Shown: one piece after another, positions 1 through 8,467 of the stretch
How positions within the stretch are numbered: the first letter of the stretch is position 1
How the letters are laid out: each line of letters begins with the position of its first letter
Assembly (NCBI GenBank): GCA_031271045.1
Contig: JAISWO010000046.1
Span: 1 to 54,264 of the forward strand
Source of the DNA: Tannerellaceae bacterium
GTDB taxonomy: Bacteria > Bacteroidota > Bacteroidia > Bacteroidales > Tannerellaceae
Direction of reading: 5' to 3'
DNA: 54,264 bases
Program-made: the position numbers and the translations under genes
Notes under the pieces: generated by a model
What the model saw: only the letters and a program-made list of their open reading frames with translations
Database searches by the model: none
What the model was told of the DNA's origin: nothing

Positions 1-248
1 AACATCGTCCTCAGGTAATCCCCAAGAAAGAAGTCGCTAAAATGCTACCTTGGGTCCATATTGCCATCAGCAATGCCAAACGGATGCTGTTAGACATATT
101 TCACGATATAAAACCGGAATATCTGCAAAATTACTTGAACGAGTTTTGCTATAAATGTAACCGTAGATATTTCGGAGAAAATTTATTTGACAGGCTCATG
201 ATAGCCTCTGTGTCTTATAAAAATCAATTTAGGTTTAATAACGGATAA
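1..248 (+). pseudogene. IS1595-family transposase, C-terminal part (cut by window edge)
   Basis: The reading frame is open from base 3 to the stop at 246-248 with no start in view, so this is the end of a gene that begins outside the window. The tail has the pattern typical of the ISXO2-like DDE transposase domain: LPWVHIAISNAKR, then YLQNYLNEFCYK, NRRYFG and LFDRL. These transposases catalyse cut-and-paste movement of IS1595-family elements. The stop lies only 15 bases before the next gene and I see no terminal inverted repeat in that gap, so this may be a remnant rather than an intact element. Whether the upstream part is intact cannot be judged. Confidence 0.75.
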
Positions 249-263
249 TCAAGAATAAACAAA

Positions 264-1379
264 ATGAAGAAAACAGCTCTTTTTATCATCCTCACCGTCT
301 TCTGCCTGGCAGGAGGCTACCTGATGTTGCCGTCCAACTATTACCTGCGGCAAACCCTGATCCATCTGCACCCCAAGATCGATCAGTATCCAATCTTCGA
401 GAACCGGACAATAGAAGCTGCTTCGCCCCTACCCTGGGAAAAGGCAGACGATTATCAGACAGTTGAGCCAACAGATGACGACCGCTCCTTTCTCGAATCG
501 TACAAGACAGTGGCCTTTGTCATCATCAAAGACGGCAAACTGTTCTACGAATCCTATTGGGAAGACTTCTCGCCACAGTCGCTCAGCAACTCTTTTTCGA
601 TGGCCAAGAGCATCGTATCCTTAGGTATCGGCTGCGCCATCAACGATGGATGGATCCGGAGTGTCGATCAGCCTGTGAGCGACTTCTTCCCCGAGTTTGG
701 CGCATACGACGGGAAAACGCTTACCATCCGCCACCTGCTCACCATGAGCGCAGGCGTAGACTTTGAAGAATCCTATTCCACCCCCTTCTCGCCGACTACC
801 CAATTGTATTACGGCAACGACCTGCACGCCATCACCTTCGGTATGAAGCAAATCGAAGCCCCCGGCGTACGTTTCAAGTATCAGAGCGGCGTAACGCAAC
901 TGCTGGCTTTCATCCTGGAAAAAGCCACCGGCGAATCCGTCAGCCACTATGTGTCGCGCAAGCTGTGGACGCCCATGCACGCTGAAGAAAATGCTCTCTG
1001 GAGCTTGGACAAGGCCGGCGGCATAGAAAAAGCCTACTGCTGCTTCAATACCAATGCCCGCGATTTTGCCCGCTTCGGCCAACTCATCCTCAATAAAGGA
1101 CGCTGGGACGGCCAACCGCTCGTCCCGGAAGCCTACCTGCAAGAAGCAACAACCCCGGATACCACCCTGTTTGATACGCATCGCAATGACGTAAACCGCC
1201 GGTATGGCTTCCAGTTCTGGCATCTCACCTACGACGGTCTCTCCGTTCCCTATATGCAGGGCCTTCAGGGGCAATTTGTCCTTGCCGTTCCGGAAAAGAA
1301 CGCCGTCATCGTCCGCCTCGGCCGTGAACAGGGTAAGGCAGAAGACTGGCTGGGCATAGGACTAAGACTGATACAATAA
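264..1379 (+). CDS. Serine hydrolase, beta-lactamase/class C-like family, membrane-anchored
   Basis: 371 aa. An N-terminal hydrophobic segment (about residues 4-22) without a clear cleavage site suggests a signal anchor, placing the enzyme outside the inner membrane. The SxxK motif is S112-M-A-K115 (nucleophile and general base) and the second motif is Y206-Q-S208, as in EstB-type esterases and class C beta-lactamase relatives. Members hydrolyse esters, amides or peptides, and the substrate cannot be read from the sequence. It stops 13 bases before kduI on the same strand, so it probably heads that operon. A deacylating role on a glycan or peptide is possible but unproven. Confidence 0.85.
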   Translation: MKKTALFIILTVFCLAGGYLMLPSNYYLRQTLIHLHPKIDQYPIFENRTIEAASPLPWEKADDYQTVEPTDDDRSFLESYKTVAFVIIKDGKLFYESYWEDFSPQSLSNSFSMAKSIVSLGIGCAINDGWIRSVDQPVSDFFPEFGAYDGKTLTIRHLLTMSAGVDFEESYSTPFSPTTQLYYGNDLHAITFGMKQIEAPGVRFKYQSGVTQLLAFILEKATGESVSHYVSRKLWTPMHAEENALWSLDKAGGIEKAYCCFNTNARDFARFGQLILNKGRWDGQPLVPEAYLQEATTPDTTLFDTHRNDVNRRYGFQFWHLTYDGLSVPYMQGLQGQFVLAVPEKNAVIVRLGREQGKAEDWLGIGLRLIQ

Positions 1380-1392
1380 ACAAGACAAACTT

Positions 1393-2238
1393 ATGAGAAC
1401 AGGAATCGAAGAACGCTGGGGCGCTCATCCCAATGATGTGAAGACATACGACACAACGCAATTGCGCAAAGCCTTTTTGGTAGAGAAACTCTTTGAAGCG
1501 GATGCTATCCGGATGACTTATACGCACAATGACCGCCTGATTATCGGCGGGGCTTATCCTGTAAATGAGTCTTTGAAATTAGAAACGGTGGATCTGATAC
1601 GCTCCGGATACTTCTGCGAACGAAGGGAAGTCGGTATCATCTGTATCGAAGGCGAAGGAAGCGTAAGCGTCGACGGAACAGAATACCGGATGGGATACAA
1701 GGATGCTGTATACGTAGGCCGGGGATCGAAAGAGATCCTGTTCAAAAGCGATGACACCTCGCGGCGGCCTGCCAAATATTACTTTGCCTCTTCCCCAGCC
1801 CACCGGGCATATCCTACGACGCAAATCACGCCGGCCATGCGTCGCACCCGCGAACTGGGAGCAAAAGCAACGTCCAACGAACGTACGCTGAATCAGATTA
1901 TCCTGAGCGAAATAGTTGCTTGCTGCCAACTTCAGATGGGACTGACCGAGATCAAAGAAGGGAGCGTCTGGAATACCATGCCGCCCCATACCCATTCGCG
2001 CCGGATGGAAGCTTATTTCTATTTCAACGTGCCGAAAGGGCAGGCTGTATGCCACTTTATGGGACAGCCGCAGGAAACAAGGCATATCTTTATGGCCAAC
2101 GAACAAGCCGTCATCTCGCCTTCCTGGTCCATTCACTCGGCGGCAGGAAGCAGCCATTATTCATTCATCTGGGCGATGTGCGGCGAAAACCTGGATTACG
2201 ACGATATGGATACATTCCCCGCAAACGAATTAAGGTGA
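1393..2238 (+). CDS. kduI: 5-dehydro-4-deoxy-D-glucuronate isomerase (KduI)
   Basis: 281 aa, the usual family length. KduI is a cytoplasmic zinc-dependent cupin-type isomerase that converts 5-keto-4-deoxyuronate, the ring-opened product of unsaturated uronic acids, to 2,5-diketo-3-deoxygluconate. The metal-binding set is visible: H199 and H201 in a PPHTHSRR motif, E206 and H248 in WSIHSAAG, spaced as in the E. coli enzyme. It is followed by the DUF4861 gene with a 1-base stop/start overlap (TGATG) and then by kduD, the next enzyme of the route. Confidence 0.95.
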   Translation: MRTGIEERWGAHPNDVKTYDTTQLRKAFLVEKLFEADAIRMTYTHNDRLIIGGAYPVNESLKLETVDLIRSGYFCERREVGIICIEGEGSVSVDGTEYRMGYKDAVYVGRGSKEILFKSDDTSRRPAKYYFASSPAHRAYPTTQITPAMRRTRELGAKATSNERTLNQIILSEIVACCQLQMGLTEIKEGSVWNTMPPHTHSRRMEAYFYFNVPKGQAVCHFMGQPQETRHIFMANEQAVISPSWSIHSAAGSSHYSFIWAMCGENLDYDDMDTFPANELR

Positions 2239-3377
2239 TGAATAAATCAGCTTACCTGTTTTTTCTGTGCATCTGCATCTGCACAGCGGTCTGTTCCGCC
2301 CAGTCGGAGATCATAACGATAACCGTGCAAAACCCGGCAGACTTCGATCGGGAAACCGAACTGGTAGAGTTGCCGATGGAAGCGCTCAAAGAAAGGATGA
2401 AGCTAACCGGCGCCCAAGTCTATGAGGTAAAGAACAGTCGCGGGACCGTCATCCCGTCGCAATACACTTCCGATGGAAAACTTATCTTCCCCTCCGGAAT
2501 GAAAGCCAAGGAAACGACGGTCTTCACCATCTCAGCCGGCAACAAACAGACGTTTAAAGCCATGACATACGGACGGTTTGTCGAAGAACGTAAAGATGAT
2601 TTTGCCTGGGAAAACGACCGGGTCGCTTTCCGTATCTACGGAAAGGCGCTGATCCCGACCGACGGACCAAGCAATGGATTGGATATTTGGTATAAGCGTA
2701 CCGGCGATTTAGTGATCAATAAATGGTATGAAGCCGACCTGACCGGAAGGAACTCGTATCATAACGATAACGGTGAAGGGCTTGACGACTACAAGGTCGG
2801 TCGTACGCTCGGAGCCGGAGCGATGGCGCCCTATGCGGGAAATAAACTTTGGTTGAACGAGAATTTCATCGCATCGGAAATGCTCGATAACGGCCCGTTG
2901 CGAACCACCTTTAAACTGACATACAAAGATATCCTTGTCGATGGTAAACACTTTCCGGAAAGCAGGACATTTTCTATCGACGCCGGTTCGCAACTGACAA
3001 AAGTGACGCAGGAATACGGAACAACAGAAGCGATCCCCGTAGCCGCAGGCGTAATAAAACGTTCGGCAGACGATCCCGTCGTCATAGCCCCCGATCGCAC
3101 ATATATCCTGTATCCCGAACCGGCAACGGATAAGGCAGAAGGTATTTACATCGGCCTCGTCTTCCCCGAAGGAGCAGAACGCATCCTGATGGATGCAGGC
3201 CACACCCTGGTCGTCACAACCTATACGCCGGATACGCCGCTGACTTACTACGCCGGATACGGATGGAAAAAATTCGGATTCGAGAACGAAACACAATTCC
3301 GTATTTATCTGGAAAACTTTGTAAAAAGCCGGAAACAACCGCTCATAATCCGTAAAATAACACATACCTATGTATAA
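2238..3377 (+). CDS. DUF4861 family secreted protein
   Basis: 379 aa from the ATG that overlaps the kduI stop by one base. A longer in-frame reading from 1920 would run through kduI and would hide the signal peptide, so this start is preferred. Residues 1-22 form a signal peptide ending near CSAQS, suggesting a periplasmic or surface location. The rest matches my memory of DUF4861 proteins of Bacteroidetes, which recur beside kduI/kduD and uronate-polysaccharide genes. No catalytic residues can be named. The context between kduI and kduD suggests a carbohydrate-binding or enzymatic role in uronate-containing glycan use. Confidence 0.8.
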   Translation: MNKSAYLFFLCICICTAVCSAQSEIITITVQNPADFDRETELVELPMEALKERMKLTGAQVYEVKNSRGTVIPSQYTSDGKLIFPSGMKAKETTVFTISAGNKQTFKAMTYGRFVEERKDDFAWENDRVAFRIYGKALIPTDGPSNGLDIWYKRTGDLVINKWYEADLTGRNSYHNDNGEGLDDYKVGRTLGAGAMAPYAGNKLWLNENFIASEMLDNGPLRTTFKLTYKDILVDGKHFPESRTFSIDAGSQLTKVTQEYGTTEAIPVAAGVIKRSADDPVVIAPDRTYILYPEPATDKAEGIYIGLVFPEGAERILMDAGHTLVVTTYTPDTPLTYYAGYGWKKFGFENETQFRIYLENFVKSRKQPLIIRKITHTYV

Positions 3378-4149
3378 GCAATTCTCATTAGAAAACAAAG
3401 TAGCCCTCGTAACGGGCGCATCCTATGGAATCGGATTCTCTATCGCCTCGGCATTTGCCGGCGCAGGCGCCACCGTCGTATTTAACGACATCAGCCGGGA
3501 ATTAGTCGACAAAGGGCTGGCCGCTTACAAGGCAAAGGGAATAAATGCCCGCGGATATGTTTGCGACGTTACCGATGAAGAACAGGTAAAGGCCCTGGTG
3601 GCTCAGATAGAGAAAGAAGTCGGCCTTATTGACATCCTGGTGAACAATGCCGGGATCATCAAACGTATCCCCATGATTGAAATGTCGGCTGCCGACTTCC
3701 GCCAAGTCATTGACGTGGATCTGAACGCTCCCTTTATCGTGGCCAAAGCCGTTATCCCATCCATGATCAAAAAGGGAGGAGGAAAAATCATCAATATCTG
3801 CTCCATGATGAGCGAACTGGGGCGCGAGACAGTGTCGGCCTATGCCGCAGCCAAAGGCGGCCTGAAAATGCTGACACGCAATATCGCATCCGAATACGGC
3901 GCCTGCAACATCCAGTGCAACGGCATCGGGCCGGGCTATATCGCCACCCCGCAAACTGCGCCGCTGCGGGAAACCGGACATCCGTTCAATTCCTTTATCA
4001 TCGCCAAGACGCCCGCCGCACGCTGGGGGACGCCGGAAGATTTGCATGGCCCGGCCGTATTCCTTGCCTCCGCCGCTTCCGATTTCGTCAACGGACATAT
4101 ACTCTATGTCGACGGAGGCATCCTGGCCTATATAGGAAAACAACCCTGA
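3370..4149 (+). CDS. kduD: SDR oxidoreductase, 2-deoxy-D-gluconate 3-dehydrogenase type (KduD)
   Basis: 259 aa classical short-chain dehydrogenase. The cofactor-binding glycine motif is T15-GASYGIG-22, the NNAG motif is at 92-95, and the catalytic residues are S145, Y158 and K162 (YAAAK). KduD interconverts 2,5-diketo-3-deoxygluconate and 2-keto-3-deoxygluconate with NAD(H), directly after KduI. The gene overlaps the DUF4861 stop by 8 bases, implying translational coupling. Sequence alone does not exclude the related gluconate 5-dehydrogenase activity, but the kduI context favours KduD. Confidence 0.9.
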   Translation: MYKQFSLENKVALVTGASYGIGFSIASAFAGAGATVVFNDISRELVDKGLAAYKAKGINARGYVCDVTDEEQVKALVAQIEKEVGLIDILVNNAGIIKRIPMIEMSAADFRQVIDVDLNAPFIVAKAVIPSMIKKGGGKIINICSMMSELGRETVSAYAAAKGGLKMLTRNIASEYGACNIQCNGIGPGYIATPQTAPLRETGHPFNSFIIAKTPAARWGTPEDLHGPAVFLASAASDFVNGHILYVDGGILAYIGKQP

Positions 4150-4202
4150 AGGCAGCCGCAAAAAAATACACAGACTTTGTCGGAAATATTGTGATAATTA
4201 AT

Positions 4203-4210
4203 TACGTTTG
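4203..4210 (+). promoter_or_regulatory. Possible -7 element (TACGTTTG) before the GH109-like gene
   Basis: TACGTTTG fits the Bacteroidetes -7 consensus TAnnTTTG, and a TTTG lies at 4176-4179, 23 bases upstream (a little long for the -33 box). It sits in the 89-base gap after kduD, so the GH109-like gene may have its own start site as well as readthrough. Confidence 0.4.
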
Positions 4211-4238
4211 CAACTATAAACTAAAAATATAAATAAGC

Positions 4239-5645
4239 ATGGAAAACTCTCGTCGTTCTTTTATTAGAAAAATGACAGTAGCCGGTATTGGAACTGCCGG
4301 CGTCGCATTAGGCAACAACCTCGCTGCCTCGGAAGTAAACGCCAACACTTCAGCGCCTCAAAAGAAAAAGCCGGTCGCTAAAGATGACGGCAAATTACGC
4401 TTCGGATTCATCGGAACCGGATCAAGATGCCAGGAACATATCAACAACGTCTTAGCTATTCCGGGCAATAAAATCGTCGCGATCTGCGATATTCAGAAAA
4501 GGCCACTGGAAAGTACGCTCAAACACATCGCCAAATTCAACGTGCCGGAACCCAAAGTCTATACCGGAAGCGAACATGCCTTTGAACAAATGCTCAATAA
4601 CGAAGAATTTGACTGCGTAATCATCGCCAGCCCCTGGGAATGGCACGTCCCCATGTCGGTAGCCGCCATGAAAGCCGGCGTACCCTACGTTGGCGTAGAA
4701 GTATCGGCCGCCAATACGGTGGAAGAATGTTGGGACTTGGTCAACGTATCCGAGACGACCGGAAGCCAGTTGAACATCATGGAGAACGTCTGCTACCGGC
4801 GCGACTGCATGGCAGCGCTGAATATGGTACGGGAAGGCCTCTTCGGAGAATTACTCCATGGAGGATGCGGATACCAGCACGACCTGAGAGACGTGAAATT
4901 CAATGACGGCAACAGTTACAGCTACAAAAAAGGAGGCGAATTGCGCATGGGGCCCACCGCCTATGCCGAAGCCCAATGGCGTACGCAACATTCCGTCGCC
5001 CGCAACGGCGATATTTACCCCACGCATGGCATCGGGCCGGTTGCCAACTGTCTGGATATAAATCACGGGAACCGCTTCCTTTCACTCTCCGCCATGGCAA
5101 CGCAAACGCGCGGCCTGCACAAGTTCATCGTCGATAACGGCGGCGAAAACCATCCGCTGGCCAAGCTCCGCTTCAACCTGGGCGATATCGTTACCTCCAT
5201 GATCAAATGCGCCAACGGACAAACCGTAATCGTTACGCACGACACCAACTCTCCCCGCCCCTATTCGCTCGGATTCCGCATACAAGGCACCGATGGCCTG
5301 TGGATGAACGACGGAAACCATGTCTACGTCGAAGGCCAGTCCAAACCTCACCGTTGGGACGAGTCGGACGAGTGGTTCAAGAAATACGATCATAAATTGT
5401 GGAGTACGCTCGACGCCAGCGCCAGGGAAGCCGGACACGGAGGAATGGACTACATCATGATGTATGATTTTCTCGACGCGATACGCAACAAAAAGCCGGC
5501 GCCAATGAATTGCTACGATGCCGCAGCATGGAGCGCCATCTCCGGACTGTCGGAAATGTCCATCGCCCGTGGCGGCGCCGTGGTAGACTTCCCCGATTTT
5601 ACGCGGGGACAATGGATCCATCGCAAACCCATCTTTGGCATTTAA
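4239..5645 (+). CDS. Gfo/Idh/MocA family protein, glycoside hydrolase 109-like, Tat-exported
   Basis: 468 aa. The N-terminus carries a twin-arginine signal (SRRSFIRKM followed by a hydrophobic, glycine-rich stretch). A Rossmann fold begins near residue 50 with FGFIGTGSR, the NAD-binding site. The HGIGPVANCLDINHGNR segment is typical of GH109 proteins, which use bound NAD in a redox-assisted mechanism and act as alpha-N-acetylgalactosaminidases. Export folded with its cofactor explains the Tat signal, and tatA/tatC lie at 44-45 kb. A strong terminator follows at 5673. GalNAc release is inferred from the family and other specificities are possible. Confidence 0.85.
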   Translation: MENSRRSFIRKMTVAGIGTAGVALGNNLAASEVNANTSAPQKKKPVAKDDGKLRFGFIGTGSRCQEHINNVLAIPGNKIVAICDIQKRPLESTLKHIAKFNVPEPKVYTGSEHAFEQMLNNEEFDCVIIASPWEWHVPMSVAAMKAGVPYVGVEVSAANTVEECWDLVNVSETTGSQLNIMENVCYRRDCMAALNMVREGLFGELLHGGCGYQHDLRDVKFNDGNSYSYKKGGELRMGPTAYAEAQWRTQHSVARNGDIYPTHGIGPVANCLDINHGNRFLSLSAMATQTRGLHKFIVDNGGENHPLAKLRFNLGDIVTSMIKCANGQTVIVTHDTNSPRPYSLGFRIQGTDGLWMNDGNHVYVEGQSKPHRWDESDEWFKKYDHKLWSTLDASAREAGHGGMDYIMMYDFLDAIRNKKPAPMNCYDAAAWSAISGLSEMSIARGGAVVDFPDFTRGQWIHRKPIFGI

Positions 5646-5672
5646 ATCTCCCTCCCCGCATCCAAGCAGAAG

Positions 5673-5706
5673 AAATCGCTCCAAATATATTGGAGCGATT
5701 TTTTTG
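5673..5706 (+). terminator. Rho-independent terminator after the kdu/GH109 operon
   Basis: A perfect 12-bp stem (5673-5684 with 5690-5701), 5-base loop ATATA, then a T run. It lies 27 bases after the GH109 stop. Confidence 0.9.
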
Positions 5707-5775
5707 TGTGCAGCAGCGATCAATCATAATCGACGCCAATGAATTGAGTTACAAGCCCTCTTTTTAAAACGGAGC

Positions 5776-6472
5776 GCTGAAAAATCGCTTTTCTCCTCTT
5801 CGATTTGAATGGATGGGCTGAAAAATTGCTTTTTGCCTCTTCGATTTAAATTGATGAGCTGAAAAATCACTTTTGGGCTCTTCGATTTGAATGGATGGGC
5901 TGAAAAATCACTTTTCACCTCTTCGATTTGAATGGATGAGCTGAAAAATTACTTTTTGCCTCTTCGATTTGAATGGATGAGCTGAAAAATTGCTTTTGGG
6001 CTCTTCGATTTGAATGGATGGGCTGAAAAATTGCTTTTGGGCTCTTCGATTTGAATTGATGAGCTGAAAAATCACTTTTCGACCTTTCGATTTAAATTGA
6101 TGAGCCGAAAAATCACTTTTGGGCTCTTCGATTTAAATTGATGAGCTGAAAAATCACTTTTCAAGCTTTCGAGAAAAATCGAAGAGCCGAAAAATCACTT
6201 TTCAGCCTTTCGAGAAAAATCGAAGAGCCAAAAAATCACTTTTCAAGCTTTCGAGAAAAATCGAAGAGCCGAAAAATCACTTTTCGACCTTTCGAGAAAA
6301 ATCGAAGAGCTGAAAAATCACTTTTCAAGCTTTCGAGAAAAATCGAAGAGCCGAAAAATCACTTTTCAAGCTTTCGAGAAAAATCGAAGAGCTAAATAAT
6401 CACTTTTCAAGCTTTCGAGAAAAATCGAAGAGCCGAAAAATCACTTTTCATCCTTTCGAGAAAAATCGAAGA
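5776..6472. repeat. Intergenic tandem array A: 17 units of exactly 41 bp
   Basis: Units begin GCTGAAAAAT or GCCGAAAAAT at 5776, 5817, 5858 and so on to 6432, with no length change over 697 bases. Each unit carries a near-palindrome GAAAA-ATCAC-TTTTC. Units 1-9 (5776-6144) end in a CTCTTCGATTT-type half, and units 10-17 (6145-6472) in a CGAGAAAAATCGAAGAG half. GGCTCTTCGATTT of the first block is the exact reverse complement of AAATCGAAGAGCC in the second, so the two blocks carry this core in opposite orientation. The array fills most of the 1-kb gap between the GH109 gene and the DJ-1 gene. No open reading frame of interest runs through it. Confidence 0.97.
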
Positions 6473-6617
6473 GCTGAACAAGGCCTCCCCCCTACCCTTC
6501 GGGGAAAAAATCGCAACTCCGAACTTATCCGTTGCCGGTCGCTATTTCAAACAAGAACGGTTTGGCGGGGTATTTCCTGCCGGAAAAGGAATGGCGCTGA
6601 TATCGAAGAAATATTTA

Positions 6618-6625
6618 TAAATTTG
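6618..6625 (+). promoter_or_regulatory. Possible -7 element (TAAATTTG) for the DJ-1/PfpI gene
   Basis: Matches TAnnTTTG 33 bases before the start codon. No clear -33 TTTG is seen at the usual distance. Confidence 0.4.
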
Positions 6626-6658
6626 CTGTGAATTATTACTCTATAAATAAATTGCTGT

Positions 6659-7210
6659 ATGAAGAAAGCTGTATTATTTCTTGCTACCGGCTTCGAAGAG
6701 ACCGAAGCAGTCGCTACGATTGACGTGCTGCGACGGGGGGATATCGAGACAACCGTCGTGTCCATCACAGGCGATCATAAAGTGACGGGCGCCCACAATA
6801 TTGCGGTCACCGCTGATGCACTGTTCGACGAAATGGATTTTTCCGGAGTCGATGCGCTGATCTTGCCGGGCGGTATGCCGGGCAGTACGAACCTGAATGC
6901 CTGCGAGCCTCTGAAACAATTGCTCACGGAGCATCACCGGGACGGCAAACTGGTGGCTGCTATTTGCGCCGCCCCCCTGGTTTTGGGCGGGCTTGGGATA
7001 CTCAACAAACGCAGGGCGACGTGCTACCCCGGCATCGAACCGCAACTGATTGGCGCTACCATCGTCGAAGACTCTGCGGTGACGGATGGTAATGTGATCA
7101 CCGGCAAAGGCCCCGGCTTAGTCTTCAATTTTGCCCTCTCGATCATAATCTGGCTCAAGGGGACGAAGACGACCGCCGGGGTGGCCCATGATTTGCTGTT
7201 GATTGATTGA
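6659..7210 (+). CDS. DJ-1/PfpI family protein (YajL-like)
   Basis: 183 aa, normal for the family. The nucleophile-elbow cysteine is C103 in AAICAAPLVLG and the partner glutamate is E14 in GFEETEA, the same arrangement as YajL and human DJ-1. Members act as cytoplasmic glyoxalase/deglycase-like or redox-protective proteins, and the exact activity is debated. It follows array A and ends only 8 bases from the convergent proA stop. Confidence 0.92.
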   Translation: MKKAVLFLATGFEETEAVATIDVLRRGDIETTVVSITGDHKVTGAHNIAVTADALFDEMDFSGVDALILPGGMPGSTNLNACEPLKQLLTEHHRDGKLVAAICAAPLVLGGLGILNKRRATCYPGIEPQLIGATIVEDSAVTDGNVITGKGPGLVFNFALSIIIWLKGTKTTAGVAHDLLLID

Positions 7211-7218
7211 AATAAAAG

Positions 7219-8466
7219 TCAGGGACGGATCTGCCCGTCTCCTTCGATGAGGAATTTGTACGTGGTCAGTTCCGCAAGGGACATGGGGCCGCGGGCGTGA
7301 AGTTTTTGGGTGCTGATACCGATCTCGGCTCCCAATCCGAATTGGGCGCCGTCTGTGAAAGCTGTCGATACGTTGGCATACACACAGGCGGCGTCCACCG
7401 TTTCGAGGAAGTGATGAATCTGCGCAGGCGATTGGCTGACGATGCTCTCGCTGTGCTTCGAACTGTAGCGAGCGATATGCGCAAGGGCCTCGTCGAGCGA
7501 AGCGACGGTGCGGATGCTCATCTTGTAGTCGAGGAACTCCGTTCCATAGCTTCCTTCGATGGCCGGTTGGAGCAGGGCGCGCGGATAATGCGCCCGGAGC
7601 GCCCGGAAGGACGGGGCGTCGGCATAGATGACAACTAAGCTGTCGGCCAGCTCCCCGCACAGGAAAGGCAGATCGTCGAGGCGGCTCTCGTGCACCAGCA
7701 GGCAATCAAGCGCATTACATACGCTCACGCGGCGCGTCTTGGCATTGGTCACGATGGCGCGGCCCTTGTCGCGGTCGCCTTCGCTGTCGAAATATGTGTG
7801 ACAGATGCCGGCGCCGGTTTCGATCACCGGGACGCGCGCATGATCGCGCACATAATTAATCAGCAAACTGCTTCCGCGCGGGATAATCAGGTCGACCAGG
7901 CCGGTAGCGCTCAGCAGGGCGGCGGTTGCATCCCGGCCGGGAGGGAGCAGGGTGCAGGCGGCAGGAGGAAGGCCATGCGCCTCAAGCGTCCGGCGGATAA
8001 CGCCGGCCAGCGCCCGGTTGGTGGTAAAGGCATCCGATCCGCCTTTCAGCACGCAGGCATTGCCGCTCTTGAGGCAGAGCGCAAAGACGTCGGCCGTGAC
8101 GTTCGGACGGGATTCGTAGATGACACCGATCAGGCCGAAGGGTACGCTTACTTTCCGTATCTTCATTCCATTCGGGCGTATGGTCTCGCTCAGTATCCGG
8201 CCCGTGGGCGCGGGAAGCCGGGCGACGTTGCGCATGTCGGCGGCAATATTTTCGAGGCGTCCGGTGGTCAGGCAGAGGCGGTCGTACTTCGGGTCGCTGA
8301 TATCCATATAGGCCAGGTCGCGGTCGTTGGCCTTGAGAATTTCTCCGCTGGCGTCGACGATGGCCTGGGCCGTGTTTTCAAGGAGTGTACGTGTGTCGTC
8401 GTCGTTTAACGTACGGAGCATGCGCGATGCGTCGCGTGCTTCTGTCAGCAGGTTTTGTATATTCAT
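7219..8466 (-). CDS. proA: Glutamate-5-semialdehyde dehydrogenase (gamma-glutamyl phosphate reductase)
   Basis: 415 aa, usual length. It performs the NADPH-dependent reduction of gamma-glutamyl phosphate in proline synthesis. The catalytic cysteine is C250 in [13 protein letters not shown], and the [10 protein letters not shown] segment (117-126) and LKGGSDA (140-146) are family hallmarks. The start lies one base after the proB stop, so the two are tightly coupled. It converges with the DJ-1 gene. Confidence 0.97.
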   Translation of the reverse strand: MNIQNLLTEARDASRMLRTLNDDDTRTLLENTAQAIVDASGEILKANDRDLAYMDISDPKYDRLCLTTGRLENIAADMRNVARLPAPTGRILSETIRPNGMKIRKVSVPFGLIGVIYESRPNVTADVFALCLKSGNACVLKGGSDAFTTNRALAGVIRRTLEAHGLPPAACTLLPPGRDATAALLSATGLVDLIIPRGSSLLINYVRDHARVPVIETGAGICHTYFDSEGDRDKGRAIVTNAKTRRVSVCNALDCLLVHESRLDDLPFLCGELADSLVVIYADAPSFRALRAHYPRALLQPAIEGSYGTEFLDYKMSIRTVASLDEALAHIARYSSKHSESIVSQSPAQIHHFLETVDAACVYANVSTAFTDGAQFGLGAEIGISTQKLHARGPMSLAELTTYKFLIEGDGQIRP

Positions 8467-8467
8467 T

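Noticed and set aside
1920..2237. N-terminal extension of the DUF4861 gene into kduI
   Set aside because: It would overlap kduI by over 300 bases and bury the signal peptide. The ATG at 2238 gives the TGATG overlap.
5776..6472. Possible CRISPR array
   Set aside because: The whole unit repeats end to end with no unique spacers, and no cas genes are present. The same reasoning excludes arrays B-E.
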